Assembly: GCF_014712675.1 (NCBI RefSeq)
Contig: NZ_JACXSI010000007.1
Location: 1-64,000, forward strand
Reading direction: 5' to 3'
Origin: Peribacillus faecalis
Lineage (GTDB): Bacteria; Bacillota; Bacilli; Bacillales; DSM-1321
Length of the DNA stretch: 64,000 nucleotides
Notes under the pieces: model-generated
What the model saw: the letters and a program-made list of their open reading frames with translations, nothing else
Told to the model about the DNA's origin: nothing
Database searches by the model: none
In this document: positions 17,057-25,539 of the stretch, piece by piece
How positions within the stretch are numbered: the first letter of the stretch is position 1
How the letters are laid out: every line of letters begins with the position of its first letter
Program-made: the position numbers and the translations under genes

Positions 17057-17062
17057 TTTTTT
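17009..17062 (+). terminator. Terminator-like structure overlapping the ArfA-like stop codon
   Basis: GGCTCC (17009-17014) can pair with GGGGCC (17048-17053) around an inner AGG/CCT hairpin, followed by TAATTTTTT. Transcription could stop at or just after the UAA, or the end could be trimmed into the codon. The stem is weak, so confidence is low. Confidence 0.4.
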
Positions 17063-17066
17063 GCAA

Positions 17067-17624
17067 ATGGTGATTCTAATATGCGCAATTAGTAGCGTGG
17101 GCAAAACATTGATGGCCCAGCAGTTGCTTGAGAAGTACCACATTCCTTATCTGTCTGCCGACCACTTGAAGATGGGATTATATAGAGGCGATGCACATTG
17201 TGGCTTTACCCCTTCAGATGATACGGAAGTTATTGCTGAAAAACTATGGCCAATCATAAAAGGTATAATCATGACCAATATTGAAAATAATCAAAGCATT
17301 ATTATTGAAGGCTGCTACATGCTGCCACAATATATGAATGACTTTGAGAAATCGTACTCTGAAAAAATTATTCCTATTTTCATGGGCTTTTCAACAAAAT
17401 ATATTAAAGAAAACTTTACATCTCATATCGTCAAGCATAGAAATGTCATCGAAGCCCGAATGTATCCGGAAGAACGGAACATGTCCGATTTTATAAAAGA
17501 ACAAGAAGCTTTTAAAAGAAAATGCGAAAAATATGGTGTGGCCTATTTTGAAATAGATGAAGATTACCATCAGGACATCCTGAAGGTTTATGAATATATA
17601 GAAATGAAGGAGAAATACATATGA
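17067..17624 (+). CDS. P-loop kinase-like protein with altered Walker A
   Basis: About 185 residues with a P-loop NTPase N-terminus. The loop CAISSVGKT corresponds to GxxxxGKT but has Ala where the first Gly is expected. The rest (YLSADHLKMGLYRG, IIIEGCYMLP, then a basic lid-like ARMYPEERN) fits small-molecule kinases of the adenylate/phosphoglycerate kinase-like group. The ATG at 17067 lacks a good ribosome site. The stop overlaps the next ATG by 4 bases (ATGA), so translation is coupled to the DUF4256 gene. Confidence 0.7.
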   Translation: MVILICAISSVGKTLMAQQLLEKYHIPYLSADHLKMGLYRGDAHCGFTPSDDTEVIAEKLWPIIKGIIMTNIENNQSIIIEGCYMLPQYMNDFEKSYSEKIIPIFMGFSTKYIKENFTSHIVKHRNVIEARMYPEERNMSDFIKEQEAFKRKCEKYGVAYFEIDEDYHQDILKVYEYIEMKEKYI

Positions 17625-18181
17625 CAAAAAAAGAACTGTCAGCTACTGAGAGCGAGCAACTGCTCACAACGTTGAAAAAACGTTTTGATAAACATATGAA
17701 TCGCCATGAGGGGCTAGAGTGGGAGAAGGTGCAGACGAAGCTCGAAGCCAATCCTGACAAGCTGTGGTCACTGCACATGATGGAGGGAACAGGTGGCGAG
17801 CCGGATGTGGTTGAATACGAAGCAGAGACGGACGAGTTCATTTTTTACGACTGCTCAGCGGAGAGTCCAAAAGGGCGCAGAAGTGTTTGCTATGACCGTG
17901 AAGCATTGGAAGCGAGAAAGAAACATAAGCCGGAAAACAGCGCAATGGATATGGCGAATGAAATCGGGATTGAACTGTTGACTGAGGAACAATATCGTCA
18001 GCTGCAGCAGCTCGGCGCCTTCGATTTGAAAACATCAAGCTGGGTGCAAACACCAGAGAACATCAGAAGCTTAGGTGGCGCCCTGTTTTGCGACCGCCGT
18101 TACGACACGGTTTTTACATATCATAATGGCGCTGATTCGTATTATGGTGCAAGGGGATTTCGTGGTGCGTTGCGAGTTTAA
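17621..18181 (+). CDS. DUF4256 protein
   Basis: The 186-residue soluble protein matches the DUF4256 family, with the typical HMMEGTGGEPDVVEYE and CSAESPKGRRSVCYDREAL blocks and the C-terminal CDRRYDTVFTYHNGADSYY. The family is widespread in bacteria and functionally unknown. GAAGGAGAAATACAT gives the start. It overlaps the upstream kinase-like gene by ATGA and is followed by a terminator at 18206. Confidence 0.88.
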   Translation: MTKKELSATESEQLLTTLKKRFDKHMNRHEGLEWEKVQTKLEANPDKLWSLHMMEGTGGEPDVVEYEAETDEFIFYDCSAESPKGRRSVCYDREALEARKKHKPENSAMDMANEIGIELLTEEQYRQLQQLGAFDLKTSSWVQTPENIRSLGGALFCDRRYDTVFTYHNGADSYYGARGFRGALRV

Positions 18182-18205
18182 ATTAAATGAGGTTACCTGT
18201 TCAAG

Positions 18206-18236
18206 CCGTTAAGAAAGGAATTTCTTAACGGTTTTT
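18206..18236 (+). terminator. Terminator after DUF4256 gene
   Basis: Perfect 11-bp stem CCGTTAAGAAA / TTTCTTAACGG with a GGAA loop, then TTTTT. Confidence 0.9.
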
Positions 18237-18319
18237 GTTTCTTTCATTTGTATTTTGTCTTGGGAATATAGGTATTGGTAGAATAAGAGATAGCAAAGAA
18301 GAAACCAACAGAAAAGAGG

Positions 18320-19048
18320 ATGAAGAGGTTGAGAAAAGCATTTGTAATTAGTGATATACATGGTTGCTATGAGCCGTTTATGAAGCTGTTGGAAAATTGG
18401 AATCCAGAGATGGAGCTGATCATTTTAGGGGATGTCATCAATCGTGGCAAAGATTCCTTAAAGGTTGTGCAGCAGTTGATTAAGCTAAAGGGGCTATATC
18501 GAGAGAAAGTGAAGATTATAAAAGGCAATCATGAGGATATGTTTCTCGACTTTTTGGATAGCCCGGTCGGCAACGGCCGAAAATTTGACATGGTTGGTGG
18601 CGGTGAGACGATTATCAGTTTTGCCGGAGATGATGCGATTATGAAGCGTAATATAGAAGACATTGCGAGAGTTGTCCGACAGAGAGCTGAACGAGAAATA
18701 GATTTTATTAGGAATTTGCCTTTGTATTACGCATTTGGAGAAGTGCTTTTTGTTCATGCGGGAATTGATGCTGCAACGAAAGATTGGCGGCAAGCACCAG
18801 ACAAGGACTTTATGTGGTATGACATGATGCCTGTCGATGAAAACAAGACCGGATTAACTATTGTCTTTGGTCATACGCCGACGCGGATTTTGCATCAGGA
18901 TAGAATCAACAATGATGTTTGGGTGAGTGAAGACGGCAGCTATATCGGTATCGACGGAGGCTATATTTTTGGCGGTCAGATGAATGCAATCATCATTGAT
19001 GAACGAGGGGAAGTTTTAGCGAGCTACTTTGAAACGAGTAATACTTGA
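18320..19048 (+). CDS. PrpE/ApaH-type metallophosphoesterase
   Basis: 242 residues of the serine/threonine protein phosphatase-like calcineurin fold. Metal ligand motifs are ISDIHGCYEP, LGDVINRGKDS and IKGNHEDMF, then FVHAGID and VFGHTPT. In Firmicutes such proteins hydrolyse diadenosine tetraphosphate (PrpE) or phosphoproteins; which applies here cannot be decided. The start is the ATG after AAAAGAGG, though the spacing is tight and a TTG 9 bases later is possible. Confidence 0.88.
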   Translation: MKRLRKAFVISDIHGCYEPFMKLLENWNPEMELIILGDVINRGKDSLKVVQQLIKLKGLYREKVKIIKGNHEDMFLDFLDSPVGNGRKFDMVGGGETIISFAGDDAIMKRNIEDIARVVRQRAEREIDFIRNLPLYYAFGEVLFVHAGIDAATKDWRQAPDKDFMWYDMMPVDENKTGLTIVFGHTPTRILHQDRINNDVWVSEDGSYIGIDGGYIFGGQMNAIIIDERGEVLASYFETSNT

Positions 19049-19166
19049 GAAACGAGAATTGCTCAATCCTTTTGTGAACCGTTTTAAGGAAATCGCTGAA
19101 GAGTTGTAAAAAGAGGAGGTAGGGCTGTTGATTGAGGAAAGCCCCTTATAAATGTATGTAATGAAA

Positions 19167-19460
19167 TTATTTCTGTAATTCTCTTTCAATCATTCTCTGT
19201 TGTTTTTCGCTATAATCTATATTTGACATTTTATTAGTGTTTATACGACCGATTGCTTTACGAATATGAGCATTTTCATCAATCAAGTGCTTGTATTTTT
19301 CATCATTAAGATATTGTTGAAACCACTTCTCTTGCTTTAAAAACTCAATATTTCTCTCAATCTCATCTTCTGTGATGTCCTTAAATGAGAAGAAAATGAT
19401 TGTCGAAATTGAATGGATTAAACTTTTATTTACACATCCTCTGAACTGTTGAATTGAATT
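19167..19460 (-). pseudogene. Start-less open frame, remnant of an unidentified gene
   Basis: The minus strand keeps an open frame of about 95 codons ending at TAA 19167-19169, with protein-like composition (DITEDEIERNIEFLKQEKWF, then NAHIRKAIGRINTNKMSN). It has no ATG/GTG/TTG start and no ribosome site. It probably is the C-terminal part of a lost gene. The remaining 19049-19573 region shows nothing else I can name. Confidence 0.4.
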
Positions 19461-19573
19461 TTCGGATTAGATACTCATTATTATACAGCTAGTTTTATTT
19501 TAGGTCAGGATTAACCTGAATTATATGTTATGATTTGGTAAATGATTTTTAGGGAGTTGCAGGAGGGGATAGG

Positions 19574-20839
19574 GTGGAACATTCAAAAGGATGGCAACAA
19601 CGGTTATATAAACGGACGTTGCTCGTTGTGCTGCTTTCGCAAACTTTGGGGGGAGCAGGGTTGGCGGCTGGGATTACAGTGGGAGCACTGCTTGCGAAAG
19701 AGATGCTTGGAATTGAGAGTGTGTCCGGATTGCCGTCTGCTCTTTTTACGTTAGGTTCGGCTTTGTTTGCTTATTTAGTCGGTCGGATTACGCAAAAATA
19801 TGGCCGGAGAATGGGGCTTTCCTTCGGTTTCCTCGCTGGGAGCATCGGCGCATTGGGCGTTGTTGCGGCAGCTAATATCGATAGTATTGTGTTATTGTTC
19901 GTTTCGTTGTTTATATACGGTGCTGGTACATCTACTAATTTACAGGCTCGATATGCCGGTACGGATTTAGCGGAAGAACATCAACGTGCGAAAGCGGTCA
20001 GCATTGCGCTTGTGGCAACAACGTTTGGTGCGGTCGCAGGTCCCAATTTGGTCGCGCCGATGGGGAAAGTCGCTCAATTTCTTCATATGCCTGCTCTCTC
20101 AGGGCCGTTTCTTTTATCGGCGGTCGCCTATAGCGCAGCCGGGCTAGTGTTTTGGTTTTTACTGAAGCCGGACCCGTTGTTGGTTGCTCGAAAGCTTGCC
20201 GAACAATCGGAGCAAACTGTGCAAGTGGTGAGTCGAAATATTGAAAAACAGGTACAGCGTATGGGGGTTGTCGTAGGTGCTACCGTTTTGATTTTGTCCC
20301 ATGTTGTCATGGTTGCGATTATGACGATGACGCCAATACATATGCAGCATTATGGCAACGCAATGTCCGCCATCGGTTTGACGATCGGTTTGCATGTGGC
20401 AGCTATGTATTTGCCTTCACTGATTACAGGGTCGCTTGTAGATAAAGTTGGACGCATCAAAATGGTGATTGCATCAGCTTTCACATTGACAGCCGCAGGT
20501 TTATTGGCGGCTTTTGCACCAGGTGAATCGACGTTGCTTCTCACCGTGGCACTTATCTTACTCGGGCTTGGCTGGAATTTCGGGCTCATTAGCGGAACGG
20601 CCATTATCATCGATTCGACGACCATCGAAAATCGTGCGAAAATACAAGGTTCGGTCGATGTTGGAGTGGCACTTGGCGGTTCAGCGGGAAGCTTGTTATC
20701 CGGTGTTATTGTGGCATATACAAGCTACGCGGCATTAGGGTTTGTTGGTGTGTACATATCGTTGTTGCTGATTCCGCTTGTCATTTGGTCTTCTGTGAAA
20801 AAGCGTCGTTCGATTCAGGTGGATAATCAAACCTGTTAA
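19574..20839 (+). CDS. MFS transporter
   Basis: 421 residues with twelve predicted membrane helices and a central loop near 215-235. Motif A appears as YLVGRITQKYGRRMG after helix 2 and a related LVDKVGRIKM at the start of the second half. GTG start, with AGGAGGGG 6-13 bases upstream. The substrate is unknown, probably drug or metabolite efflux. It stands alone and is followed by a bidirectional terminator. Confidence 0.9.
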   Translation: MEHSKGWQQRLYKRTLLVVLLSQTLGGAGLAAGITVGALLAKEMLGIESVSGLPSALFTLGSALFAYLVGRITQKYGRRMGLSFGFLAGSIGALGVVAAANIDSIVLLFVSLFIYGAGTSTNLQARYAGTDLAEEHQRAKAVSIALVATTFGAVAGPNLVAPMGKVAQFLHMPALSGPFLLSAVAYSAAGLVFWFLLKPDPLLVARKLAEQSEQTVQVVSRNIEKQVQRMGVVVGATVLILSHVVMVAIMTMTPIHMQHYGNAMSAIGLTIGLHVAAMYLPSLITGSLVDKVGRIKMVIASAFTLTAAGLLAAFAPGESTLLLTVALILLGLGWNFGLISGTAIIIDSTTIENRAKIQGSVDVGVALGGSAGSLLSGVIVAYTSYAALGFVGVYISLLLIPLVIWSSVKKRRSIQVDNQTC

Positions 20840-20865
20840 CAGCAAAAAGTTCAAAGGTTAATTCA

Positions 20866-20901
20866 AAATGGCATAGCCATCTGCTGATGATTATGCCATT
20901 T
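20866..20901. terminator. Bidirectional terminator
   Basis: AAATGGCATA / TATGCCATTT stem between the converging MFS and metallophosphoesterase genes, with A-rich and T-rich flanks. Confidence 0.7.
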
Positions 20902-20904
20902 CCC

Positions 20905-21744
20905 TCAGTTTGATAATGTAACAACAATCAGCTCTGGCCTGTTGAAGATTCGCACAGGAACAACACTATTTCCTAAGCCTCTGCTAATCACTATGGATGT
21001 ATCATTGCTAGTGTGAATACCTTCTGTTAATTCCGGAAAGAATCCTTGTTCGGGCGCAATTAAACCTCCGACAAACGGGATTCGGACTTGACCTCCGTGT
21101 GCATGTCCTGAAAAAACTAAATCTGCATTGCTGTTTGAATAAATCTCGAACAGTTCCGGTCGATGAGAGAGCAATATTTTAAAGGTGCCGTTCTTTTCGA
21201 CCAGTGTATTCAATAAGTCACCGTTTAGCCAATTATTGCCGTTGTTGAATGCGATATCGGATAACCCAATAATTTCGGTGGACTGGTCATCCTTAATTAC
21301 TTCCGTTTTTTTGTTATCTAACACGATGACGCCAGCTTCTTCTAACCTCGATTTAAGCTGATTATATATACCGGAATGCTCCTCATGATTTCCGGAAACG
21401 TAATAGATTGGTGCAACATCGATTGCGCCATTGATCAGATCCAGTGAGACATCAATATTTGTCCTGTTTGAATCAATTAAATCGCCCGTAATGACGATAA
21501 CATCAGGATTGATTTTTTTTATTTTTGCTAATATGCTAGATTGTTTATCCCCAAACTCCTTATTGTGAAGATCTGATATATGTAAAATCTTATACCCGTT
21601 GAATGCTTCCGGAACTTTATCATTTTTATAATTGATCTCGCTTATTGTGATCGCATTGTTTTGATAGGTGAAAAAAGCGAATAGTGCAACAATAGTAAGT
21701 GCAATAACGATTAACAGATTTTTTCGTTTCGGTTTTAACTGCAT
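20905..21744 (-). CDS. Membrane-anchored metallophosphoesterase (YkuE-like)
   Basis: 279 residues. An N-terminal membrane anchor (about 9-28) precedes a calcineurin-like phosphoesterase domain with ISDLHNKEFG, VITGDLID, VSGNHEEHSG, LLSHRPELF and FSGHAHGGQVR. The GHAHGGQ motif places it with YkuE/YaeI enzymes that act on lipid or cell-envelope phosphoesters. The catalytic domain may face outside, given the single N-terminal anchor. Start ATG after AGGAGAGTAAAT. Monocistronic. Confidence 0.9.
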   Translation of the reverse strand: MQLKPKRKNLLIVIALTIVALFAFFTYQNNAITISEINYKNDKVPEAFNGYKILHISDLHNKEFGDKQSSILAKIKKINPDVIVITGDLIDSNRTNIDVSLDLINGAIDVAPIYYVSGNHEEHSGIYNQLKSRLEEAGVIVLDNKKTEVIKDDQSTEIIGLSDIAFNNGNNWLNGDLLNTLVEKNGTFKILLSHRPELFEIYSNSNADLVFSGHAHGGQVRIPFVGGLIAPEQGFFPELTEGIHTSNDTSIVISRGLGNSVVPVRIFNRPELIVVTLSN

Positions 21745-21777
21745 ATTTACTCTCCTTGTAGTGCTTTTTATACCAAA

Positions 21778-22134
21778 TTAAGTGGAAACAATAGAACGTT
21801 TTATTGTTTCGATTGATTCTACAACGTTCTTGAATATGACAAAATCGTATTAGCCTTCCTTCACTTGAAGTTGAATAAGCGGTACTTTCCTGACAGATTC
21901 GAACGAAACGAAAAAACATTTTTTCTTATGACGGAATCTGCCTTCACAGATGAACGGAGGGATTATTGTGCCAGCCCACCTTAGGAACAAAAAGTGCGGT
22001 TTGAAGTATGTTAATTTTACATCGACAATGTTTGAATAAGGGAAGTCAATACGTTTTTTGACGGCGCAAAACCGCGTAAAGCCTGTTAGTTCTAGTGATA
22101 TCCCATCCTCCGCATAGTGCAATTGTCTCCCCAT
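21778..22134 (-). pseudogene. PH-domain-like protein interrupted by an in-frame TAA
   Basis: The gene starts well (TAGGAGGTATTCACA before ATG) and encodes MGRQLHYAEDGISLELTGF..., a family of Bacillales proteins of about 120-145 residues with a PH-like fold. After residue 94 (LQVKEG) a TAA at 21850-21852 interrupts it. The same frame then continues YDFVIFKNVVESIETIK to a second stop at 21778-21780. The continuation looks like the natural C-terminus, so a nonsense mutation (for example CAA to TAA) is likely. Confidence 0.65.
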
Positions 22135-22317
22135 TGTGAATACCTCCTAACTAGTACTATACCTACATAATACACGAAAGGTGAAGAAAGAAAACATCAT
22201 GCAGCACGGTGAGATGAGTTTGTTTGTACAAGAATGCATTCGATATTATTGTAAATTGTTAGCACTGAAGAATCTATCGGATCAAAAGGGGATTTTTCAG
22301 TAAGGTGGTTGCTCAGG

Positions 22318-22430
22318 TCGGAAGAATTATTTGTGAAAGTGGAAGAACTCTGTTGAAAAGCGGAAGAATCATGCGAGGAAGTGAGGTGAACGAAGAGCCG
22401 GTTACTTGGTTAGCGCTCCAGGAACGATAG
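22318..22430 (+). repeat. 21-bp phased array, locus 3
   Basis: Four 21-bp units fill 22318-22401: TCGGAAGAATTATTTGTGAAA, GTGGAAGAACTCTGTTGAAA and two diverged units. The last, GTGAGGTGAACGAAGAGCCGG, corresponds to the hinge of the other loci and continues into TTACTTGG. The remainder of 22135-22450 holds no gene I can see. Confidence 0.75.
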
Positions 22431-22453
22431 GAAGCTAGTAAAATGGGATTTGA

Positions 22454-22493
22454 AAAGGCTCCTATTGCTGAACGGAGAAACAATAGGAGCCTG
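22454..22493 (-). terminator. Terminator of the lipoprotein-like/membrane gene at 22499
   Basis: GGCTCCTATTG / CAATAGGAGCC stem; on the minus strand it is followed by TTTTC. Confidence 0.8.
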
Positions 22494-22498
22494 ATTGC

Positions 22499-23194
22499 CT
22501 ACAATTCTATCAAATATTTACGAATATCTGATACATTACTGATATCAGGAAGATCTTTTCCAGCAATATTGTAAAAACCATCCTTATCATCTAATGACGC
22601 TTTTTCATCCGGGTCGTCAAAGGCAACCATAATACCAACTGTGTTCGATTTCTCCTTCAAAAATTGCACGAGAGCGAAAATTCGCTGTTCAACCTCTTCT
22701 TTATCAATGGCCGTATAGTATGCTTTTTTTCTCATAACAATTTGGAGTGCATCACGATTTGTAATATCCTTATAGGATGGAATGTGTCCGTCCATTACCT
22801 CGTCATCTCCAATACCCCAAACAGTACTTGCCTGTACCTGATCGTAATCAGCGAAGATCTCTTTTGCTGTAGGAATTAACTCTTGTTCAATCTCATATAA
22901 CCATACTTCTTCAGGATAGTAGTCAGCGATAATATCCGTTTGGTACTTTTCTGCTGTGAACTGTATGTCTTTATTTTGCTCAGGCTGATACACGCCTCCG
23001 TATGTCCCCATTTTCCAATTATAAGATGACTCAACCAATATGAATTTCTCATCATATTTCTCTTCTAAATGATGCAAAAGTTCTCGTGAAACAGCAGATT
23101 TTTTAGTTGGGTTGCCATAAAAGCTTATAAATAGGAATAAGCAAATGGTGATGAGTACAGCTAACAATGAACCCCTGATGAGTTTCTTTTTCAT
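22499..23194 (-). CDS. Hypothetical membrane-anchored/exported protein
   Basis: 231 residues starting at the ATG behind AAGAGGTACTAAA. An N-terminal hydrophobic anchor (about 8-26) follows KKKLIRG. The extracytoplasmic part is acidic, without cysteines, and contains EEKYDEKFILVESSYNWKMG, reminiscent of small secreted Bacillales proteins of unknown function. A longer in-frame ATG at 23293 exists but has no ribosome site. No operon partner. Confidence 0.7.
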   Translation of the reverse strand: MKKKLIRGSLLAVLITICLFLFISFYGNPTKKSAVSRELLHHLEEKYDEKFILVESSYNWKMGTYGGVYQPEQNKDIQFTAEKYQTDIIADYYPEEVWLYEIEQELIPTAKEIFADYDQVQASTVWGIGDDEVMDGHIPSYKDITNRDALQIVMRKKAYYTAIDKEEVEQRIFALVQFLKEKSNTVGIMVAFDDPDEKASLDDKDGFYNIAGKDLPDISNVSDIRKYLIEL

Positions 23195-23289
23195 TTTAGT
23201 ACCTCTTTTTCGTATAATTATACTAAAGTTCGGTGTGCTGCAGGAGCATGCCGAATATTTTTTTGAAAAGTGTATACATTCTTCATTGT

Positions 23290-23571
23290 TCAATCGTTGT
23301 ATAAGATTAGAGGATTGCTGGTAACAGATGATTCAGAGGTACTTGAAGTAATGGAGGCTGTTAAACGGACTATATCTGTTGCATTCGGAACATCGACTGA
23401 TACAGTGGACAGTGTTTGTGGCGCTTCCGTTTGGATTAGCTTTAGCGGAAGTGTTCCGCTGGTAGCTCCAATTGCAAAGTCAGTTAGTAATCCTGTTTCT
23501 CCGGTCGTTACTGTAGCTATAATGAAATCGGTAATGAAAGCAATTCTAACTCGAAATTTGATAGTTTTTCG
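23290..23571 (-). pseudogene. Remnant of a beta-rich surface/exosporium-like protein
   Basis: The minus strand carries a start-less open frame of about 94 codons with a protein-like repeat-rich sequence (ATVTTGETGLLTDFAIGATS, then VSVDVPNATDIVRLTASITS). Alternating polar/hydrophobic residues, Thr/Ser richness and the absence of Cys suggest an extracellular or spore-coat domain. It is bounded by stops at both ends. I infer a decayed C-terminal domain. Confidence 0.4.
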
Positions 23572-23655
23572 CTAGTTTTGTCGAAATCATTGCGTATGTT
23601 ATTAAGAACAATGTATTGTTGATTATTATGTCATTCTAGTGAAAAGGGGTACTTT

Positions 23656-24699
23656 ATGAAAAAGAAACTATCATTATTAATTCTTGCTCTAATGGTTGGC
23701 GTATTATTTTTTAGTAGTGTTGCCGGAGCAGCACCAAAGTCTTATCCCCCATCATTAGTGCATAAGCCGGGGAAAATGTCGTATGAGCATATGAATTACT
23801 TGGCTTATGATATCGGTCCACGAGTTGCCGGTACGCAAAGTGAAATAGCAGCCGGGCAATACATCAAAGGACAATTTGAACGAATTGGACTGAAAACATC
23901 TGTACAACAATTCAATTATGTAAGAAGAGGCGTAACTTACACATCTTCTAACATCATCGCTTATAAACCCGGGAAATCCAGCAAACAAATCATTGTAGGG
24001 GCTCACTACGATTCTGTCGCAGCGGGGCGCGGCGTGGATGATAATGCCTCTGGAGTCGGTATCGTTTTAGAGGTGGCAGAGGTTCTTAAGAAGATTAAAA
24101 CGCCTCACTCGATTGTCTTTGTCGCTTTCGGAGCGGAAGAAGTGGGATTGCAAGGATCCAATTATTATGCTAGCCAAATGTCGGATGCGGATATTGACAA
24201 TACTGTCGCGATGATCAATCTTGACAGCTTAGCGGTTGGCGATAAGATGTATGTGTACGGCAGTCCTGGCGAAGATGGATTTGTTCGAGATTTAGCCTTG
24301 AAAATTGCTGCTCAGAAAAAACTGAATGTTGGAACAAACCCAGGCGTAAATCCAGATTACCCAGCTGGAACAACGGGCGATTGGAGTGATCACGCGCCAT
24401 TCAATCGTTTAGGCATTCCGTATGGTTATCTGGAAGCAACGAACTGGGAACTTGGCGATTTGGATGGTTATACGCAAACGGAGAAACATGGAGGCGTGTG
24501 GCATACACAAAACGATACGCTCGAATTCATTGAAAAAGAATTTCCTGGCAGAATCCAAGAACATCTTTCTACATTCAGTATTGTTTTAACAGATGTATTG
24601 AAATCCCTTGATATAGAAAAACAAAAGCCTAAGCCGAAAAAAGAGAAGAAAGTAAAAGATAAAACGAAGCCACATGAGAAAGTCCGGGGCGAAAAGTAA
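23656..24699 (+). CDS. Secreted M28-family zinc aminopeptidase
   Basis: 347 residues with a signal peptide (cleavage near residue 25, after GAA). The M28 zinc ligands are all present: His in GAHYDS, Asp in VDDNASG, Glu pair in GAEEVG, Asp in NLDS and the final His in WHTQNDTLE. The C-terminus is a lysine/proline-rich tail (KPKPKKEKKVKDK), which may bind the cell wall. It would remove N-terminal residues from extracellular peptides. The start follows AAAAGGGGTACTTT. A terminator follows at 24710. Confidence 0.92.
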   Translation: MKKKLSLLILALMVGVLFFSSVAGAAPKSYPPSLVHKPGKMSYEHMNYLAYDIGPRVAGTQSEIAAGQYIKGQFERIGLKTSVQQFNYVRRGVTYTSSNIIAYKPGKSSKQIIVGAHYDSVAAGRGVDDNASGVGIVLEVAEVLKKIKTPHSIVFVAFGAEEVGLQGSNYYASQMSDADIDNTVAMINLDSLAVGDKMYVYGSPGEDGFVRDLALKIAAQKKLNVGTNPGVNPDYPAGTTGDWSDHAPFNRLGIPYGYLEATNWELGDLDGYTQTEKHGGVWHTQNDTLEFIEKEFPGRIQEHLSTFSIVLTDVLKSLDIEKQKPKPKKEKKVKDKTKPHEKVRGEK

Positions 24700-24709
24700 A
24701 CGATAAGAT

Positions 24710-24742
24710 AGAAGAGTAGTCTCTCGTAGGCTGCTCTTTTTT
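24710..24742 (+). terminator. Terminator after M28 peptidase gene
   Basis: AAGAGTAG / CTGCTCTT stem followed by a T6 run. Confidence 0.75.
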
Positions 24743-24748
24743 ATTGAT

Positions 24749-25135
24749 TTAAAGCTCGGATGTCGGCGGTAATTCTAGAATCTCTTTGATGGAAACACTT
24801 GGCTTCTGTTGGATATCGCGCGCTGCCTCCGCAACAAAAGCGAAATGACTTCTGATGGTATTCCAATAGTCGCCGTAATCGATTCGGAAATCTTCAAAGT
24901 GGGAGGCCGAATAGATGATCAAGCAATCGAAAGACTCCTTTGCTTTCTCTAAGTCGTAGTGCAGGGCGAAAGGGATGGTGTAATAGTTGTTCAGCTGATA
25001 GGGATTCAGTTTAATGAGTTTAATTTGGTGTTCTTTCGCAAAATATAGCAGTTCTCCGGCATCGTGAAGGAGCTTGGCTTCTCCGTTCGCTTTCCCTAGG
25101 TAAACCTGTCTGTTTAATAGAATAAGACCTTTCAA
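24749..25135 (-). CDS. Hypothetical protein
   Basis: A 128-residue soluble protein with no recognised family. Features are GELLYFAKEHQIKLIKLNPY near residue 28 and a central FDCLIIYSASHFEDFRIDYG. The start is TTG with a very strong AGGAGGAGGT 6 bases upstream, so expression is likely. It converges with the M28 peptidase gene. Confidence 0.7.
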   Translation of the reverse strand: MKGLILLNRQVYLGKANGEAKLLHDAGELLYFAKEHQIKLIKLNPYQLNNYYTIPFALHYDLEKAKESFDCLIIYSASHFEDFRIDYGDYWNTIRSHFAFVAEAARDIQQKPSVSIKEILELPPTSEL

Positions 25136-25539
25136 TTCTTTACCTCCTCCTTTTAAAAGACAGTATCTCCAATTAGGGAGCAGGTATTCCTTAATGTTAA
25201 CGGTAAATCAACGAAAAGAGTAGCGATTTGGAGCCTAATTCTGGGAGACTGGATATTTCGATATAATCTGCGGACCACCTGTATCGATAGCTCCGTTTGT
25301 TAAACTATTATGTGCTTTAATAGTTTTTTTTGTATAGTTTTTCCTGTTGATCAATATTCTCCTCTTGTTTGAATAACTCTCACTCTAATAAGAATCAACA
25401 TATATTTCTTAAATCTTTATTTACTACTAAATGTAAGTGTTTTATTATTTTAATATAATGATTAGGTAGACAATATTATCTATTTACTTAATTTGAATTA
25501 AATGAACTTTGCTGAATAAAAGGTGGATAAGGAGTAAGC
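25136..25539. other. AT-rich intergenic region without a visible gene
   Basis: The 400-bp region has no coding frame I trust. A TATAAT hexamer at 25454-25459 could be the -10 of the 25540 gene; its -35 is poor. Nothing else seen. Confidence 0.4.
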
